Source: Vitis vinifera (lineage: Eukaryota > Streptophyta > Magnoliopsida > Vitales > Vitaceae). From it: a stretch of DNA of 64,000 nt. Location of the stretch: contig NC_081810.1 in NCBI RefSeq assembly GCF_030704535.1, positions 7,450,501 through 7,514,500 of the forward strand, read 5' to 3'. A model generated the notes under the pieces. It was not told the origin of the DNA. It saw only the letters and a program-made list of their open reading frames with translations, and did no database searches. The stretch's first letter is position 1. Every line of letters begins with the position of its first letter. The translations under genes and the position numbers were made by a program. Of the stretch, positions 1 through 11,910 are shown piece by piece.

Positions 1-503
1 GACATTCAAGTTCATTGCCAAAAGCACTCAACAAAAGAAGCAAAGTAAAATTATATTACGTTACTGAAAGAAACTGAAGAAGTAGGATTTCAAGTTTTGC
101 TTTCTTTTCTTTTACTACCATTTCTCAGCAACCAAGCAGAAAGTGTAAAGACCATGTGATTACCAGTCATGTCCAAGAACAAACAGGGCCCAGAACATTG
201 TTCCCTGGGCAGCCCAGTAGAGTGGCCAAACCACCCATCTGTCCAAGTATATAGCTGCTATAGCCAGTCCAAAAATCACAATGAAATCCCTGAAAACATA
301 ACTCATAGACTTCCATGGATCCTTAACCCAGCAATGCTTGGGAATAACAGCTCTGACCTCAGCCAACCGGAATGGAGGGGGAGCACTGGGGTCAAATTCA
401 TCATCCTCATCAACTCCATCAATGGCTTTTCCTTCTCCTCTCTCCCCATTGATAGATGAGGCCTTCAGTTGAGAGCTTGCTTCAAGTCCCAGGTGTTCCT
501 TGC
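1..503 (-). CDS. FAD3: FAD3-type omega-3 desaturase, copy A (partial, cut by window edge)
   Basis: Only one coding exon lies in the window (164-503). It starts after a CTTGCAG acceptor and ends at a GTAATC donor inside the first histidine box (GHD-TG|). Positions 1-163 are the next intron and the rest of the gene is to the left of the window. The exon encodes the N-terminal part with the [27 protein letters not shown] and [21 protein letters not shown] segments typical of endoplasmic-reticulum omega-3 (18:2 to 18:3) desaturases. It is 36 bases longer than the matching exon of copy B and stays in frame. No equivalent of copy B's tiny first exon or TATA box is visible upstream: the matching flank (about 860-1020) is about 500 bases shorter. 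An in-frame ATG at 598-600 with open frame through the acceptor is an alternative start. The exon is intact, but whether the gene is expressed is unclear. Confidence 0.8.
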
Positions 504-2277
504 CTGCAAGGCCAAGAAAGATGGTTATAGATATATAGCACTCTGAAAGGATGAAGAGAGAACCAGAACTCCATGCATTGCTCCTTTGCCTTTGAATCAA
601 ACATGTCAGATCTCCACTTGCTTATTCCATTATTTAAGATCAACCAGAAACATCTCAACTACTAGACATAACTTCTTAACAATACATATTGTAATCTTAA
701 GAAATTGACCCAAAAGCTTAAAATTGCAAGCTAAATTGGAAACTTCATATAATATCAAAGCCTTTGAAGTGTGAGGAGTGTCAAAACTTTAGCTTAAATC
801 AACTTGATATTCTGGCCCTTTAGCTAACAATTTATCCTTTTATTATTTTGGCATAGCTGTCTAATAAGATTGTTTCAGTTGTGCTGTTCAAACTTCAAAA
901 ATTAAGCCATCTGTAGAACTTGATGAAAAACCAAATGACTGAAATGATATTTATCTTTCTCCAGTATATGGTGTGTAGTGCACTTAAATTATGTGTTCAC
1001 TTGGTGATCACACATCATTGTGGGCCCCAAACAAACCCAATTAATTCCTAGGTCTCTCTTTTTCTTGTTGGCCAAACAATAGAAGAAAGCTTAACCCATC
1101 ACAACACTACAATGTCACAATCCAAGAGTCACTTTTGGTCCTACTCTGTACTGTCTGTTTGAGATGTAAAAATCCTAGGATCCAATTCACCTAATAGGTT
1201 ATAGCTAATTGTTTGTATTTCCCCATCAGCATCACACTGAGGTTTTATAGTTTTTCTGTTTTCTTCAAGGTGGAAAGCAAAAACGAAAAAGAAAACCCAA
1301 AAAAGGAAAGAGCAAATATCCTGCATTCCATGTTTTTCCTAAAGATACTTTTAGAAAAACCTGACTTGAAATACACGCACCCTTTTACACAAACAATAAG
1401 GGAAAGTCTCAAGCAGAAAAAATAGCCGCAGAGCCCATATACATCACACATGTCTATGCTGTTTGTAGAGACACATAGAGTATGTACCTTGGCTCATCTT
1501 TTAAGTTGCTCTTGGGTGGCCTCACTTCAGTGACCCTGACTACTTGACACTCTTCTTTGTGAATCAGTTTGGATTACCAATCTTCATTTATAGGCTCAAT
1601 CCTGGATCTGAATGTGATTTTCGCTCCCTAGAATTCACATCATAGTCAGATTGAATTTCATTTCCTGCCACCCAGACTATTGATGTCAAGACTTTCACGC
1701 CCTAGAATACACATTAAAGACAGATAAGACAATAATTTTTTTGCATAATTTGTTCCTCCTTTTTTTGAATATTCTTGATTTCAAGATTTTTTTCTCCCTA
1801 GACTTCGCCTTAAATACAGGTATGTTCATCCCTTTTCATGGAATTTACACCGACCTGGGCCTAAAGTTGGCTACCTGATTTATTACTGGTCTTCCCTGCA
1901 TATGATGTACTCAAGTGGACAATCACAACTAAGCAGGAGCCAGTATTTTTTCCATTCCTGGAGACGTTAATTCTCCTTCTTGGGTTGTTCCCAAACAAGA
2001 AGAAGATGCATGCATTATTATAAATTCTCAGTATCCAAACATGATAAAACATTGATTGGAGACTCAGCTGGGAAAATTTTGATTGCCATAAAAATTCAAG
2101 TAGCCTCATGGAAAGCTGGGCATAGCATACTCAAAACTGCCCTATCTAGAGTATCTTCTACCGTATTTCACACCAATACCATATAAAAAAGAATTCCTTT
2201 CTCCTCCAGAAAATTGAATAATCTAGATTTCCCTTTTTTTTTTTTGTTAAACTTAAAATTCAGAATAAGAAAGCTTC
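504..2277. other. Upstream flank of FAD3 copy A, paralogous to the flank of copy B
   Basis: No gene is seen. Blocks match the flank of copy B in order: about 856-880 with 7566-7590, 1018-1080 with 8240-8340, 1265-1345 with 8560-8640, and 1850-2160 with 8750-9020. The block pairs share short motifs such as TAATAAGATTG and GGAGAAGATGCA-like strings with many indels. This shows that the duplication includes at least 2 kb of 5' flank. The region of copy B that holds the TATA box and first coding exon has no visible counterpart here. Confidence 0.6.
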
Positions 2278-2442
2278 ACAAAATGACAAGATTAAGAAAA
2301 GGTATCCAAGATAATTTGGTATAAGCAATATAACCCATGAAGAATGCCTGGACTTTTTTCATAAAATGACAAGATTAAGAAAAGGTGTCCAAGATAGTTT
2401 GGTATAAGCAATATAACTCATGAGGAATGCATGGATTGAGTG
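2278..2442. repeat. Two-copy tandem repeat, about 82-bp unit
   Basis: The string AAAATGACAAGATTAAG followed by AAAGG.GTCCAAGATA and TTTGGTATAAGCAATATAAC occurs twice, starting near 2279 and 2363. The copies differ at a few bases. No coding potential is seen. The following stretch to about 3150 is AT-rich without a recognisable gene. Confidence 0.7.
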
Positions 2443-3167
2443 TTATGGACTTTCCATCCAAGGCATTGATCTCCCTATCTATAAGGAAAAGTCTCAACTC
2501 CATTGATATTTGTTAGGACTTTCTTGTTACTATTGTTGTTTCTACTCATAAACACTATTGAATGACCAATTCCACCTTGGCTCTATTTCCCAAAAATAAT
2601 TTCAATGGGTGTCTTAGCACTTGAATACATAAAGAAAATTCCATGTCAATTACTTCTTCTCCTTCTTGGTTTTGCTTATTACTTTTTGTTCATCATACAC
2701 CATTAATAGAAATATTTTTTTGCTTAAATTGCCTCTTACATAGCTGGCCAATCTGCTGTTTTCAATGAAAGTAAGCAGGTGGTTCATGCACAAGTGAATC
2801 TTTTTGAAGTTAAGTTCTGATCTTCTTCTCTTTTGAGCATTCTTATTCTTCTCACGAAGGAGAAAGTGATCATTTAAGAAAGAAAAAGGTGAAAGAGTGG
2901 ACTGATTTTTTCTTAGTCCTATCATCACCTGCAACCCATAAAGATGGTAAAGAAGATGGGTGGAGTTGATTGAAGATTAAGTAGCTTCTATGCCAACTTT
3001 CACCTTACATACTAGGTTCTCAAGGATATGGAAATGGGCTGCACCTGAGTGTAATTCTTGTACCTAGTAGACAAATACCATCACAACCATAAGCCAGAAT
3101 GCAGTGAAATACACGGAGGCACTGTTACATCAACTAGAACTAAGATGATTCTCGAAAAATTCTGGGG

Positions 3168-3400
3168 GTCCTCATCTGTAAGAAGGTCCACCAAGGATCC
3201 AATGGAATTGCTCTTAGGCAAAACACAACTGGGAATCTTCTTCATTCTGTGCTGCACATAGAGGGGTTCTGATAGTTTGTCTTTAAAACAAGGGAAGATT
3301 GTTAGCAGGTTTTGAGCTGTATTAGCTAAATCTAGGTCAAACCTTCCAAAGGGTACGCTAGTAAGCCTGAAAGCATAAATTCTGGCAACTCTACAATAGG
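3168..3400 (-). pseudogene. Relic of a PUB42-type U-box/ARM gene between the two FAD3 copies
   Basis: Two short blocks match the last exon of the complete U-box gene further right. 3168-3266 (CCTCATCTGTAAGAAGGTCC, then AAGGATCCAATGGAATTGCTC) matches about 23696-23800. 3284-3400 (AAGGGAAGATTGTTAGCAGG, then AAGCCTGAAAGCATAAATTC) matches about 24264-24390. The 460 bases that separate the blocks in the intact gene are missing, and there are frame-breaking differences, so no product is expected. Strand is the same as the neighbouring FAD3 copies. It is best read as the remains of a duplicated FAD3-PUB block rather than a retrocopy, because it keeps the same neighbour and orientation. Confidence 0.75.
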
Positions 3401-3583
3401 TTAAGCAAATTTCCTATGAATTTCTCATGGGGCTGCAGCCATGCCCTTAAACAGAGACAAATCTTAAGTTCATTGCTCTTAGCACCATAGGATAATCACT
3501 CTAAATTCATATGATGGGTGTGGCAACATTTTTTGTTTTTTTGCATGTGGTTCAGTTAACCTTCTATTATAGTGTGTTGCTGA

Positions 3584-3677
3584 TGTTGGGACGTCATTTG
3601 TTTTGAGTATATTTGGCTCTGTGATGCCCATGATTGGCACAGAGCCAAATATACTCGAAACAAATGACGTCCCAACA
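3584..3677. repeat. Short near-perfect hairpin, 40-bp arms with 14-nt loop
   Basis: Arm 3584-3623 (TGTTGGGACGTCATTTGTTT and on) pairs with arm 3638-3677 (ends AACAAATGACGTCCCAACA on the same strand, i.e. the reverse complement). Only one base pair differs, a T opposite G that could wobble in RNA. The loop is 3624-3637. The flanks become very AT-rich directly after it. It could be a remnant foldback element, or the stem of a small-RNA-producing transcript; the sequence alone does not decide. Confidence 0.85.
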
Positions 3678-5116
3678 GTTGATTTGCTAAATTTTTCAAC
3701 ATTCGTTTCATTTATGTGGAAAAAACTTATGTGGGAAATTATTATAAATTACTTAATTTTAATTCTTGTGTGTTTTTTAAAATAATTAAATATAAATTTA
3801 TAAATAAAATTATCTAAAATAAAAAATACTTATACATGCAATATCATCTCTTTTATGTTACTGAATACATTCAAATTAGATAAATATCTATAAAATATAT
3901 TTTAAAATTTTAAATATTATTATTGAATGTCATAAATTATATCATACATATACTAATTTCTTTAATAAAACAATATCAAATTTTCTATTATTACTTTTTA
4001 TACCATTTATATCAATAATATTTCATTAATTTCTTTATAAAATGCACAATAAAAAGTAGTTAAAAATTAAAATGTTAAAAGTGAAAACTATTATGAATTA
4101 AAAAAAATGTAAATATTGTATGAAACAAAAAAAATCATAAAATTGGTTTTTCACTTGTTAGATCATATTTATCATATAATTATGATGAAAAGATTTTATA
4201 TTCAAAAGACAACAATTATTTTTGAAACAAATTGAGTATTTGCAATGGTTTAAATTTATCCCAATGATATTTTTGTTGACGGATATTTGTTGTTGCAATT
4301 ATTGTCAGTAAATAATTACATATAAACGACAAATAATTCAATTTGCAACGTAATATGCATGTTAGAAATTTACAATAGCTTAAATCTATCACGAGAGTAA
4401 ATATTAGTGAGTTGACAATACTTAATTTTTTGGTAGTATATATATAGAAGCAGTTTTTGAATAGTTTCAATTCCCAAAAACTGTTCCCACTCCATCTCTT
4501 TTTTTCTTTTTCTTTTTTGGATCAGGTCGGGTCAGCCCCGCTTAGGACCCAAACCCAACTCCAACAGTTAACATATCTACTGTATGCCCCCCAAAAAGTG
4601 TATTAAGGCCTAGCCGGAGTTGTTCTATATAATTTGATTCCACACACAACATAATACTCATGATTGATAAGCATCTCAGTATCCCTTTCTGCTTGAAGAG
4701 GGATGGGATTCACATATTGAAATCAGTAAGACACTGATGCAATGTTGAGAATTAACATAATGAAAAGTACTCTTCAAGACTCTCTGTTTGCATTGCAATT
4801 TACTTCTATTCCTGTAACTGATACCTGATATTATGTTTGATGAACATCACATCTATACTTTATTCAGATGTGAAAGCATATCAGAAACTAAGAGTTCCAA
4901 TCCCATTGTTAAGACTTAATAGAACATCCCATGATCATCATCCTGGTATCATTCCTTTATGCCCTGTGGCAGGAGAGTGTATTGAACATAACTTTATTGC
5001 AGAAAATAGAAGTACATGCTAATACAGTCTACTTCCGTTTTCTCAAGAGTGAGGCTACTAAATAGTTTTTCCAGGCTACTGAATGGTTTCACCTGTTTCT
5101 TCTGAGTTTTTGTAGT
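3678..5116. other. AT-rich intergenic DNA downstream of FAD3 copy B
   Basis: About 3700-4480 is strongly AT-rich with no open frame of interest. 4480-5116 is less biased and contains the probable 3' UTR and polyadenylation zone of the minus-strand desaturase. I see no other gene. Confidence 0.4.
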
Positions 5117-7695
5117 TTATTTGGATTTGTCATGAAAAAATTGGTATAGGTGAGGGTCAGTCTGATAGTACACAACATCTCCAGTGTCACTAACATAATG
5201 GTCTTGTTTGATGCTTCTTGTTAGATTCTTGAGTAAATGTATTGGAATAGGCCCAGACTTCTTGGGTTCTCGGTAATACTTTCCAAGCACTGGCCTGGCT
5301 GCCTTTGTCTGCAAGCAGGAATATCAAACAGTTAGAGAGTAAGCTCTTAACATGGAGTTTAATCCTCAGGATTTTCCAATTGGGGATTGGTTATTTTCAT
5401 CAATGGAGGTCGTACCGCTTCTATTAAGTGATAGTGTGGGATTTGAGGGAAGAGATGATGTATAACATGGGTGCCAATGTCATGGTGGATGTTGTTAAAC
5501 CAGCCATAGTCACGATCAACCGTTGTTAGCCCTCCTCGTAGATAGCTCCATTCCTGTTCCATACCAACATAATGACAACTAAAGCATTAGGCTCTATCCA
5601 TTCTACATAAAATGTACTTCTCAGCAAGGTTGGACCCCTGAAATCTATTTTGGTTGCAGGCTGCAGCTAACCATCAAGTTAAGAATCCAAGAACTCAAAT
5701 TAGTGTTCTGACCATATCTTTGTTTATCAGTACCTTGCCCCGATACCATGGAAGTTTTTGCTCATAGCCATGGTGATGCAAGTAAGTAACAAAGTCCAGC
5801 CACATAACGAAAACCTGCAACAGAGGTGGAATCATACTATTAGTCTTTTTCAAATAAGGCAAAATACTTGAAATTCCAGCAGTTCATCAATATGAGATGA
5901 CTAAATTTTACCCACCAGATATGGGACCCCATAGAGCTTAAGCACTTGGGGAAGACCCACTACAAAGGATACGCAAACAAGCAGAGCAACCATCATACAC
6001 CAACACAGAGTTGAAGTGAGCACAGCTTTCCTTTCACTGGTTGGGAACAGATCACTGTTAGGATTGAAGTGGGAGCCCTTCTTCCCTGGGCTTCTATGCC
6101 ACTGCAGTGAAAGTATGAAATTATCATAAGAAAAATTCTCAATGACAAGACATGGGGTGTGATTAATCAAAGAGAAGCATTCTCACCAAGTACATAGGGT
6201 ATGCAAAGATGGGGAAAGGCACTGTAAATCTGAAAATTCGGGTGCTGTTGTCCAAGTTCTTGTACATTTTCTCAGGCAACTGAGAGAGAGTAAAGTATTA
6301 GAAGGCTAAAAAGGATACATAGAAACGAAGAATTTATCATGGATGACAAGAATAAGCCATTTACCGGGACCCATGATTCATCATTTTCAACATGACCATG
6401 GTTTTGATGGTGAGTTCTGTGGCTGATTCTCCTATATTATTCATTGGTAATGGAAAATGATTATAAATCAAACATGTGGGATACTAGTTCCTAAGAATTA
6501 AAGAAAAAAATTGAGTATCAGGGCCTACCATCCATGGTAGGGAACAAGAATCCAAGAGTGCAGGAGATGCCCCACTATACTATTCAGCTTAGGATTGTCT
6601 GAAAAGCTTCCATGGCCACTTGAAATCAAAAACCAAACACAAGACATTCATGTGAAATCAGGGAAAAGACATTCAAATTCCAAATCAAGAATACTCAACA
6701 AAGTATAAAACTTAGTTCGGTTTTGATTTTTAAGAGAACCAAGGAAAAGGAAAGCTAATAAAGTTTTTGAGTGTGACATTTTAGCTAGATTAAAACTAAT
6801 CTCAAATCAGCCAAGTAGAACTGTTTTATGTTATTAAAAGAAACTTGAAAAAGTAGAGGTAAGAGTTTTACTTTCTTTTATTTTACCACCATTTCTTAGC
6901 AACCAAACAGAAATAATGGCTAAAATTAAGTGATTACCAGTCATGTCCAAGAACAAACAATGCCCAGAACATTGTCCCCTGGGCAGCCCAGTACAGTGGC
7001 CAAACCAACCAGCTGTCCGAGTAAATGGCAGCCACTGCCAACCCAAACACCACAACAACATCCCTGAGGACATAACTCATAGACTTCCATGGATCCTTGA
7101 CCCAGCAATGCTTGGGAATCGCAGCTCGAATATCAGCAATCCGGAAAGGAGGTGGCGCACTGGGATCAAATCCATCCCTTCCACCAACCCCATCAGTAGC
7201 TTTACTTCCTGCCCTCTCCCCACTGAAAGAGTTCTCTTTGTCTGCAAGACCAAGAAAGAAGATTATTGTGTCACATTGCAATCTCAAAAGATCGAAACTC
7301 AGGCATTTAAGACCATATCCGGAGAGAAACAGACCTCTCTCAAACTTCCATGCATGTCAAAACCTTTAAAGATCTAATGTAACCTTTTTATACTTACTGT
7401 ATATCAGATCACATAGTTTAATCTCCATAGATTCATGTCATAATCTATGAATTCTGGGGCCCTAAAGGCCACAAACTTTTGAACCCAATGGCAGTTTGCC
7501 ACGTATAGACTTAAACTTCAACTGGGTATTCCCAGGATCCTCCCACAAATCTTGGAGAAGAACCCACTCGTCCAATAAGATTGCTTCAATCAAACAAACC
7601 TCAAAATATTTCCAATGAAGAGCAGCAAATGATAAAACTAATCGATTAGCGTAAGCTAAATTAAAAATTGAAACATAGAACTTACCCCCAGCCAT
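5117..7695 (-). CDS. FAD3: Omega-3 fatty acid desaturase, ER (FAD3 type), complete, copy B
   Basis: Nine coding exons on the minus strand: 7686-7695, 6938-7241, 6529-6618, 6365-6431, 6187-6279, 5916-6101, 5734-5814, 5416-5553 and 5117-5308. All introns are GT-AG and the sum is 1161 nt, giving 386 aa, the usual FAD3 length. The first exon holds only ATGGCTGGGG; splicing restores frame into DKENSF. The three histidine boxes of membrane di-iron desaturases are present: HDCGH (about 103-107, across an intron), HRTHH (139-143) and HVIHH (306-310). The family inserts the third double bond into linoleate bound to phosphatidylcholine in the ER, giving linolenate. There is no plastid transit peptide, which argues against FAD7/FAD8. 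A TATA box at 7787-7796 supports the start. No frameshift or stop is seen. Confidence 0.93.
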
Positions 7696-7784
7696 TGATG
7701 ATGGATGTGGAGTCACCAAGAACTAGTGCTTTTTCTCTTTTCTTCTATCCTCAGGAGAGAGCTCTTTGAGCAGCAAAGGCCAGA

Positions 7785-7800
7785 ACTCTATTATTTATAG
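7785..7800 (-). promoter_or_regulatory. TATA box of FAD3 copy B
   Basis: On the minus strand the sequence reads GGCTATAAATAATAGAG, about 95 bases upstream of the proposed ATG at 7695. A transcription start about 30 bases downstream would give a 5' UTR of roughly 70 bases, rich in CT. This placement supports the very short first coding exon. Confidence 0.6.
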
Positions 7801-9180
7801 CCATGAATGGGCCACTCATAGCATCCAGATGTGACTTCTCTTGCTCGGAGCCATGGCGTGTGAGATGCACAAATCTATAATTTTGGAACATGCCCACATA
7901 ATAAACGAGTTATATATTTATAATTACTTGTCCAAAAGAAACACCTATTACAATGTTCCAACAGGCAAGTTTAGGAGGCAATTTTATGATGCTCTGGGAG
8001 GAATGCATCGAAGAGGAGTGCCAGTGTCATCGCCAAGTGGGGAAGCATGAGACTTTATTTGCCCTTTCAAGGTACCTAAAGTCCTAACAACCCAATTAAC
8101 TTTTACCATGGAAGAAACTTTGTGTCTATAAAGTTCATTTTGGTGTGAAACTCCGGGTGAGAAGCAGAGAAATGCACGACTCTCTGCCATACAAATTCCT
8201 TGAGAAAGAAAAAGAGATTGTACTATATATCAGGGACACCACCTTGTGGGCCAAACTTTTGTCAGGACCATGTTCAATGCACCAGTGAATCATGTGGACC
8301 AATGAATTTCCGCCCTTCTTTCTTGGTTGCCAAACAATATAACAGTGAGTCCTTTACTTGGTACCGTTATGATCTCAGCTTCAGATCATTAAAGCTACTA
8401 TTTTATGGGTGAGAAATTTACTCTGTAATTTAAAACAAAAAAGGCTTGGAGACATCATCACTGCTTTCCATGCTCCTACTCATGCCACCACCATCACTAT
8501 TACCACTAGTGTTGGTGTCCCCCATCACCTACCACAGTAGGGTTTCAGGCTTTTACCTTTTTTGGGAGTTCCAAACCGAAAGAGAAGACAAAACCCAGAA
8601 AGAAAAAGTGAATATGTTGCATGCCATGTTTTTTCAAAGTATACCCAACATGAGAAGAAATTTTCAAGCAGTGATTTTTAGTGATTTTTTGAACCCTAGA
8701 ATTGCCTCGAAGATATGTAAGGATCATGGTTTTCATGGAATTCAAGGCAAGGTGGGCCCAAATTAGTTGGCAGGTTCGTACAGTAATATAATTATATTTA
8801 TTGAATCTGATGTCCTGCAACCACAACCACAAGTGGGACAGGAGCCCAGAATCATTTTTCCATTGCTCCCAGACAAGGAGAAGATGCAGGCATTATGAAT
8901 CTGCAGAGTCCTAACATGGTGAAGACATCAGTTGGGAAATTTTTTTATTGCAATAAATGTTTGAGCAACCTCATGAAGATACTGCATAGCATGGTAAAAG
9001 CTGCTTTCCCCACCAGAAAATAGCTTTTGTGCAGTGCAGATGAGAATTGAGTTTCTATTTTATCAAATTTCAGATAAGGAATTAAAACATCTTTTTTTTG
9101 TTCTTAAGACTGAAAGCAGTTTGCCAACAATTCTAGCAATTTTTGGATTGAAAACATTTATTAAATTTATTATTACTTTT
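7801..9180. other. Upstream flank of FAD3 copy B
   Basis: No gene is seen. 8240-9110 is paralogous to about 1018-2230 upstream of copy A, as described there. The rest (7801-8230) has no counterpart next to copy A. Confidence 0.5.
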
Positions 9181-10205
9181 AAAATATTTTTCACACCAAT
9201 CGACTAAGATTCCACGTATGATAAATCTTACAAACTCATCACTTTTCATGATGGTGAGTTTACATGTCTCTTTCAACAATCATTTAACGGATTCGTATTG
9301 TGTTTAGATAAGAAATAATAAAAAATATAATAAACACAGATATCTGTCTTAATAAACACAGATATCTGTCTTAATAAACACAGATATCTGTCATTTTTGA
9401 GTTGTTTTTGTTACTTCTACCCTTCCTATACTTAATATGTAGGTAGAGAGGTGGGTTGCTATGGGTGGTAGTCATATTTCAATATACATAGTAATATGGA
9501 TGAAAATTTTACCGAAATTTCGTATATCGATAATCAGTGATACAAAACAGGCGAAATTTTGGATCTTTTTCGGCCCGTTAATGCCTAATCAAAGGTTCAA
9601 AAATATGATGGGTGGTAGTCATATTTCAATACACATAGTAACATAGATGAAAATTTTGCCAAAATTTCGTATATCGATGATCAGTGATACAAAATATTTT
9701 TCACACCAATCGACTAGGATTCCACGTATGATAAGTCTTACAATTTCATCACTTTTCATGATGGTGAGTTTACACATATCTCTTTCAACAATCATTTAAT
9801 GGATTCGTATCGTGTTTAGATAAGAAATAATAAAAAATATAATAAACACAAATATCTGTCATAATAAACACAGATATCTATCATTTTCGAGTTGTTTTTG
9901 TTACTTCTACACTTCTTATACTTAGTATGTGAGTAGAGAGGTGGGTTGCTATGGGTGGTAGTCATATTTCAATATACATAGTAATATGGATGAAAATTTG
10001 CTGAAATTTCGTATATCGACGATAAGTGATATGAAATAGGTGAAATTTTGGATATTTTTTTACCCGATTAACACCCAATCAAAGGTTCAAAAATATGATG
10101 GGTGGTAGTCATATTTCAATACACATAGTAACATAGATGAAAATTTTGCCGAAATTTCGTATATCGATGATCAGTGATATGAAAAAATTTCGAATCTTTT
10201 TCGGC
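9181..10205. repeat. Two tandem units of about 511 bp with inner repeats
   Basis: Unit 1 begins at 9181 and unit 2 at 9692, both with AAAATATTTTTCACACCAAT. Each contains two or three copies of a 22-bp motif AATAAACACAGATATCTGTC (9329-9393 and about 9840-9885) and two copies of a roughly 140-bp subunit that starts ATGGGTGGTAGTCATATTTC and runs through CGAAATTTCGTATATCGAT. No protein is encoded; short open frames here only follow the repeat. The same subunit motif recurs at 12.5-12.9 kb, so both arrays belong to one family. Confidence 0.8.
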
Positions 10206-11560
10206 CCAATCAACGCCTAATCAAATGTTTGAAAATATGAAACTGGGCAAACATTAGGACTCAACCCCGCCCAAACCCAAAATAAACACATCCTCACCTT
10301 GGTGAGTGTCACACCCCTGGTTATCTCACTTAATTTTTCACGAGTGTGCCGTGCTAAGGACCCTTCCTTAGCCAACCTTCTCTTCCCATATTTAGAAGAA
10401 CAGAGTAGAATATAGAAATAACAAAGCAACAGGGGCACACGAGGTTACGGGAATCCTTTCCCAACTTGTATTAATCACTCTTACAAGACAAAATTGCTTC
10501 TTGAACCAGAGTACAATGCACTCACCCAATGCATACGAGAAGGAACCCTTTCCCCAACTCTCATCCTCTGTTTCAAGGCTGTAGGAGCCCTATTTAAATG
10601 ACTCAATATGCAGTTACAAATTTGAATTCCCTCAATTCAAATCTTGGAGCCAACTAGGTGGTCATGCAACTGGCCAGAACTGCTCTCAACTGCCCTGCAT
10701 AACCACCCACCACCCCAGATAGTGGCCTGCACATGTCACCCACTTGCACTAGCCATCATCCTTCAGCCAACTGCAGGTCAATGACGGCTTGATTTGGTCA
10801 CTGGTTTGTTTGAGCTAGCTGCCACTAGCTAGCTACACTGCCATCTCCTTCAGGTCTTGCTTGCCAAGCTGCTGGTGAGTCCCCCTAACAAGTCGACCCC
10901 TCCCCCTCAAGGCGCCTCTTGTGACCGAGTGCCCATCAGCATGTCTTTGATCAAGTCCCTCCGAGCCAAGCAGCGTGCACCACCCATCTGACCAAGTGTT
11001 TGGTGCATCAGCGTGCCTTCCTCACATTGGTGTATGAGCCCGTGCCATGTCTAGGTGCCCATGGCTTGGGCTTGTTGCTTGTTTCCCAGCTTCCCAGCAA
11101 CGAACCATGGCATTGCGCCCATGGCTAATCCTTCTTGTGCACAGGGCACTACGCCCCTATGTTGTGCGTAGGCATCTCGGTGCGAGTCAACTACTAGAGC
11201 CATCAAACCATGACATTGCGCCCATGGTTTCATCATCTGGCTCACTGCACAAGGCTTAAGCGCCCTCGTGCCTTTGCGGGGAAGGGGTAGGCCGCACCAG
11301 GCCCCGTGCCATTGAGGCCACAGGGTGCACAACACATATGTCGTGGAGCCCATGTGTGCGTGCTTGAGTCGCATCATGTGTCTTTGGCACGCCAAGGCCG
11401 TGCCATGGTGCCCCCTTGGTGTGGTCAAGGCTTCTCTTGGTGGCTCCCTCCTTTGAGTCACCTACCCTCCCTCCCCCCCTTAAAGAGCAATACGGGTTGT
11501 TTTCATTGTTTCTTGAGGAGACATTAATATGTCTGAGGATGCATAATGGAATATAATTTT
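10206..11560. other. GC-richer unclassified block, possibly retroelement-derived
   Basis: Base composition rises sharply here against AT-rich neighbours. Read on the minus strand, 10600-10300 has a TATTTAAATAGG-like box followed by unstructured sequence that ends GGGGTGTGACACTCACC, which resembles an LTR in layout. 10640-11560 is rich in CCATGG/TGCCATGGCGC motifs that create long overlapping open frames on both strands, but none looks like a known protein. I cannot name the element or give its borders. Confidence 0.3.
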
Positions 11561-11609
11561 AATTATAAATTAAAATTCCAAGTCAGATTTCATCTGCACC
11601 ACCTAAGTT

Positions 11610-11752
11610 AGGTACGCGCGCGATGCCCATCTGGTGTGCACGCGGTGCATGTCTGGCTCGCGCGTGGTGCGTGTCTGGCTTGCTTGCGGTGCGCATCTGG
11701 CTCGTCCGTGTGCGCGCGCGGTGCGCGTCTGGCTCGCTCGCGGCCTCTTCAC
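11610..11752. repeat. GC-rich minisatellite, about 27-30-bp unit
   Basis: Variants of GCGGTGCGCGTCTGGCTCGC repeat about five times, with CpG-rich variable ends. The open frames on both strands here follow from the repeat. The following 11753-11910 holds a sequence that recalls an element end but cannot be assigned. Confidence 0.7.
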
Positions 11753-11910
11753 ATGGCTCCTGGAGTTTGAACCACCAAACCTCCAAGATTTCTCTGCTTT
11801 CATCCTAGGCTTTCATGGGTGCAAGGCCTACCCATGAGGCCTATTCCTCCATGGTTAACTCAAGGGTCTAAGGAGCTGACAGTGAGCCACTAGGCTAACT
11901 TGCCCACTTG

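Noticed and set aside
5359-5562. Reading through the last-but-one FAD3 exon into the intron as a shorter protein
   Set aside because: A GTACGA donor and the matching acceptor at 5308 restore the family C-terminus; the read-through tail is unrelated.
11051-11461. 136-aa frame in the GC-rich block
   Set aside because: GC-rich repeats give overlapping open frames on both strands; no recognisable protein or gene signals.
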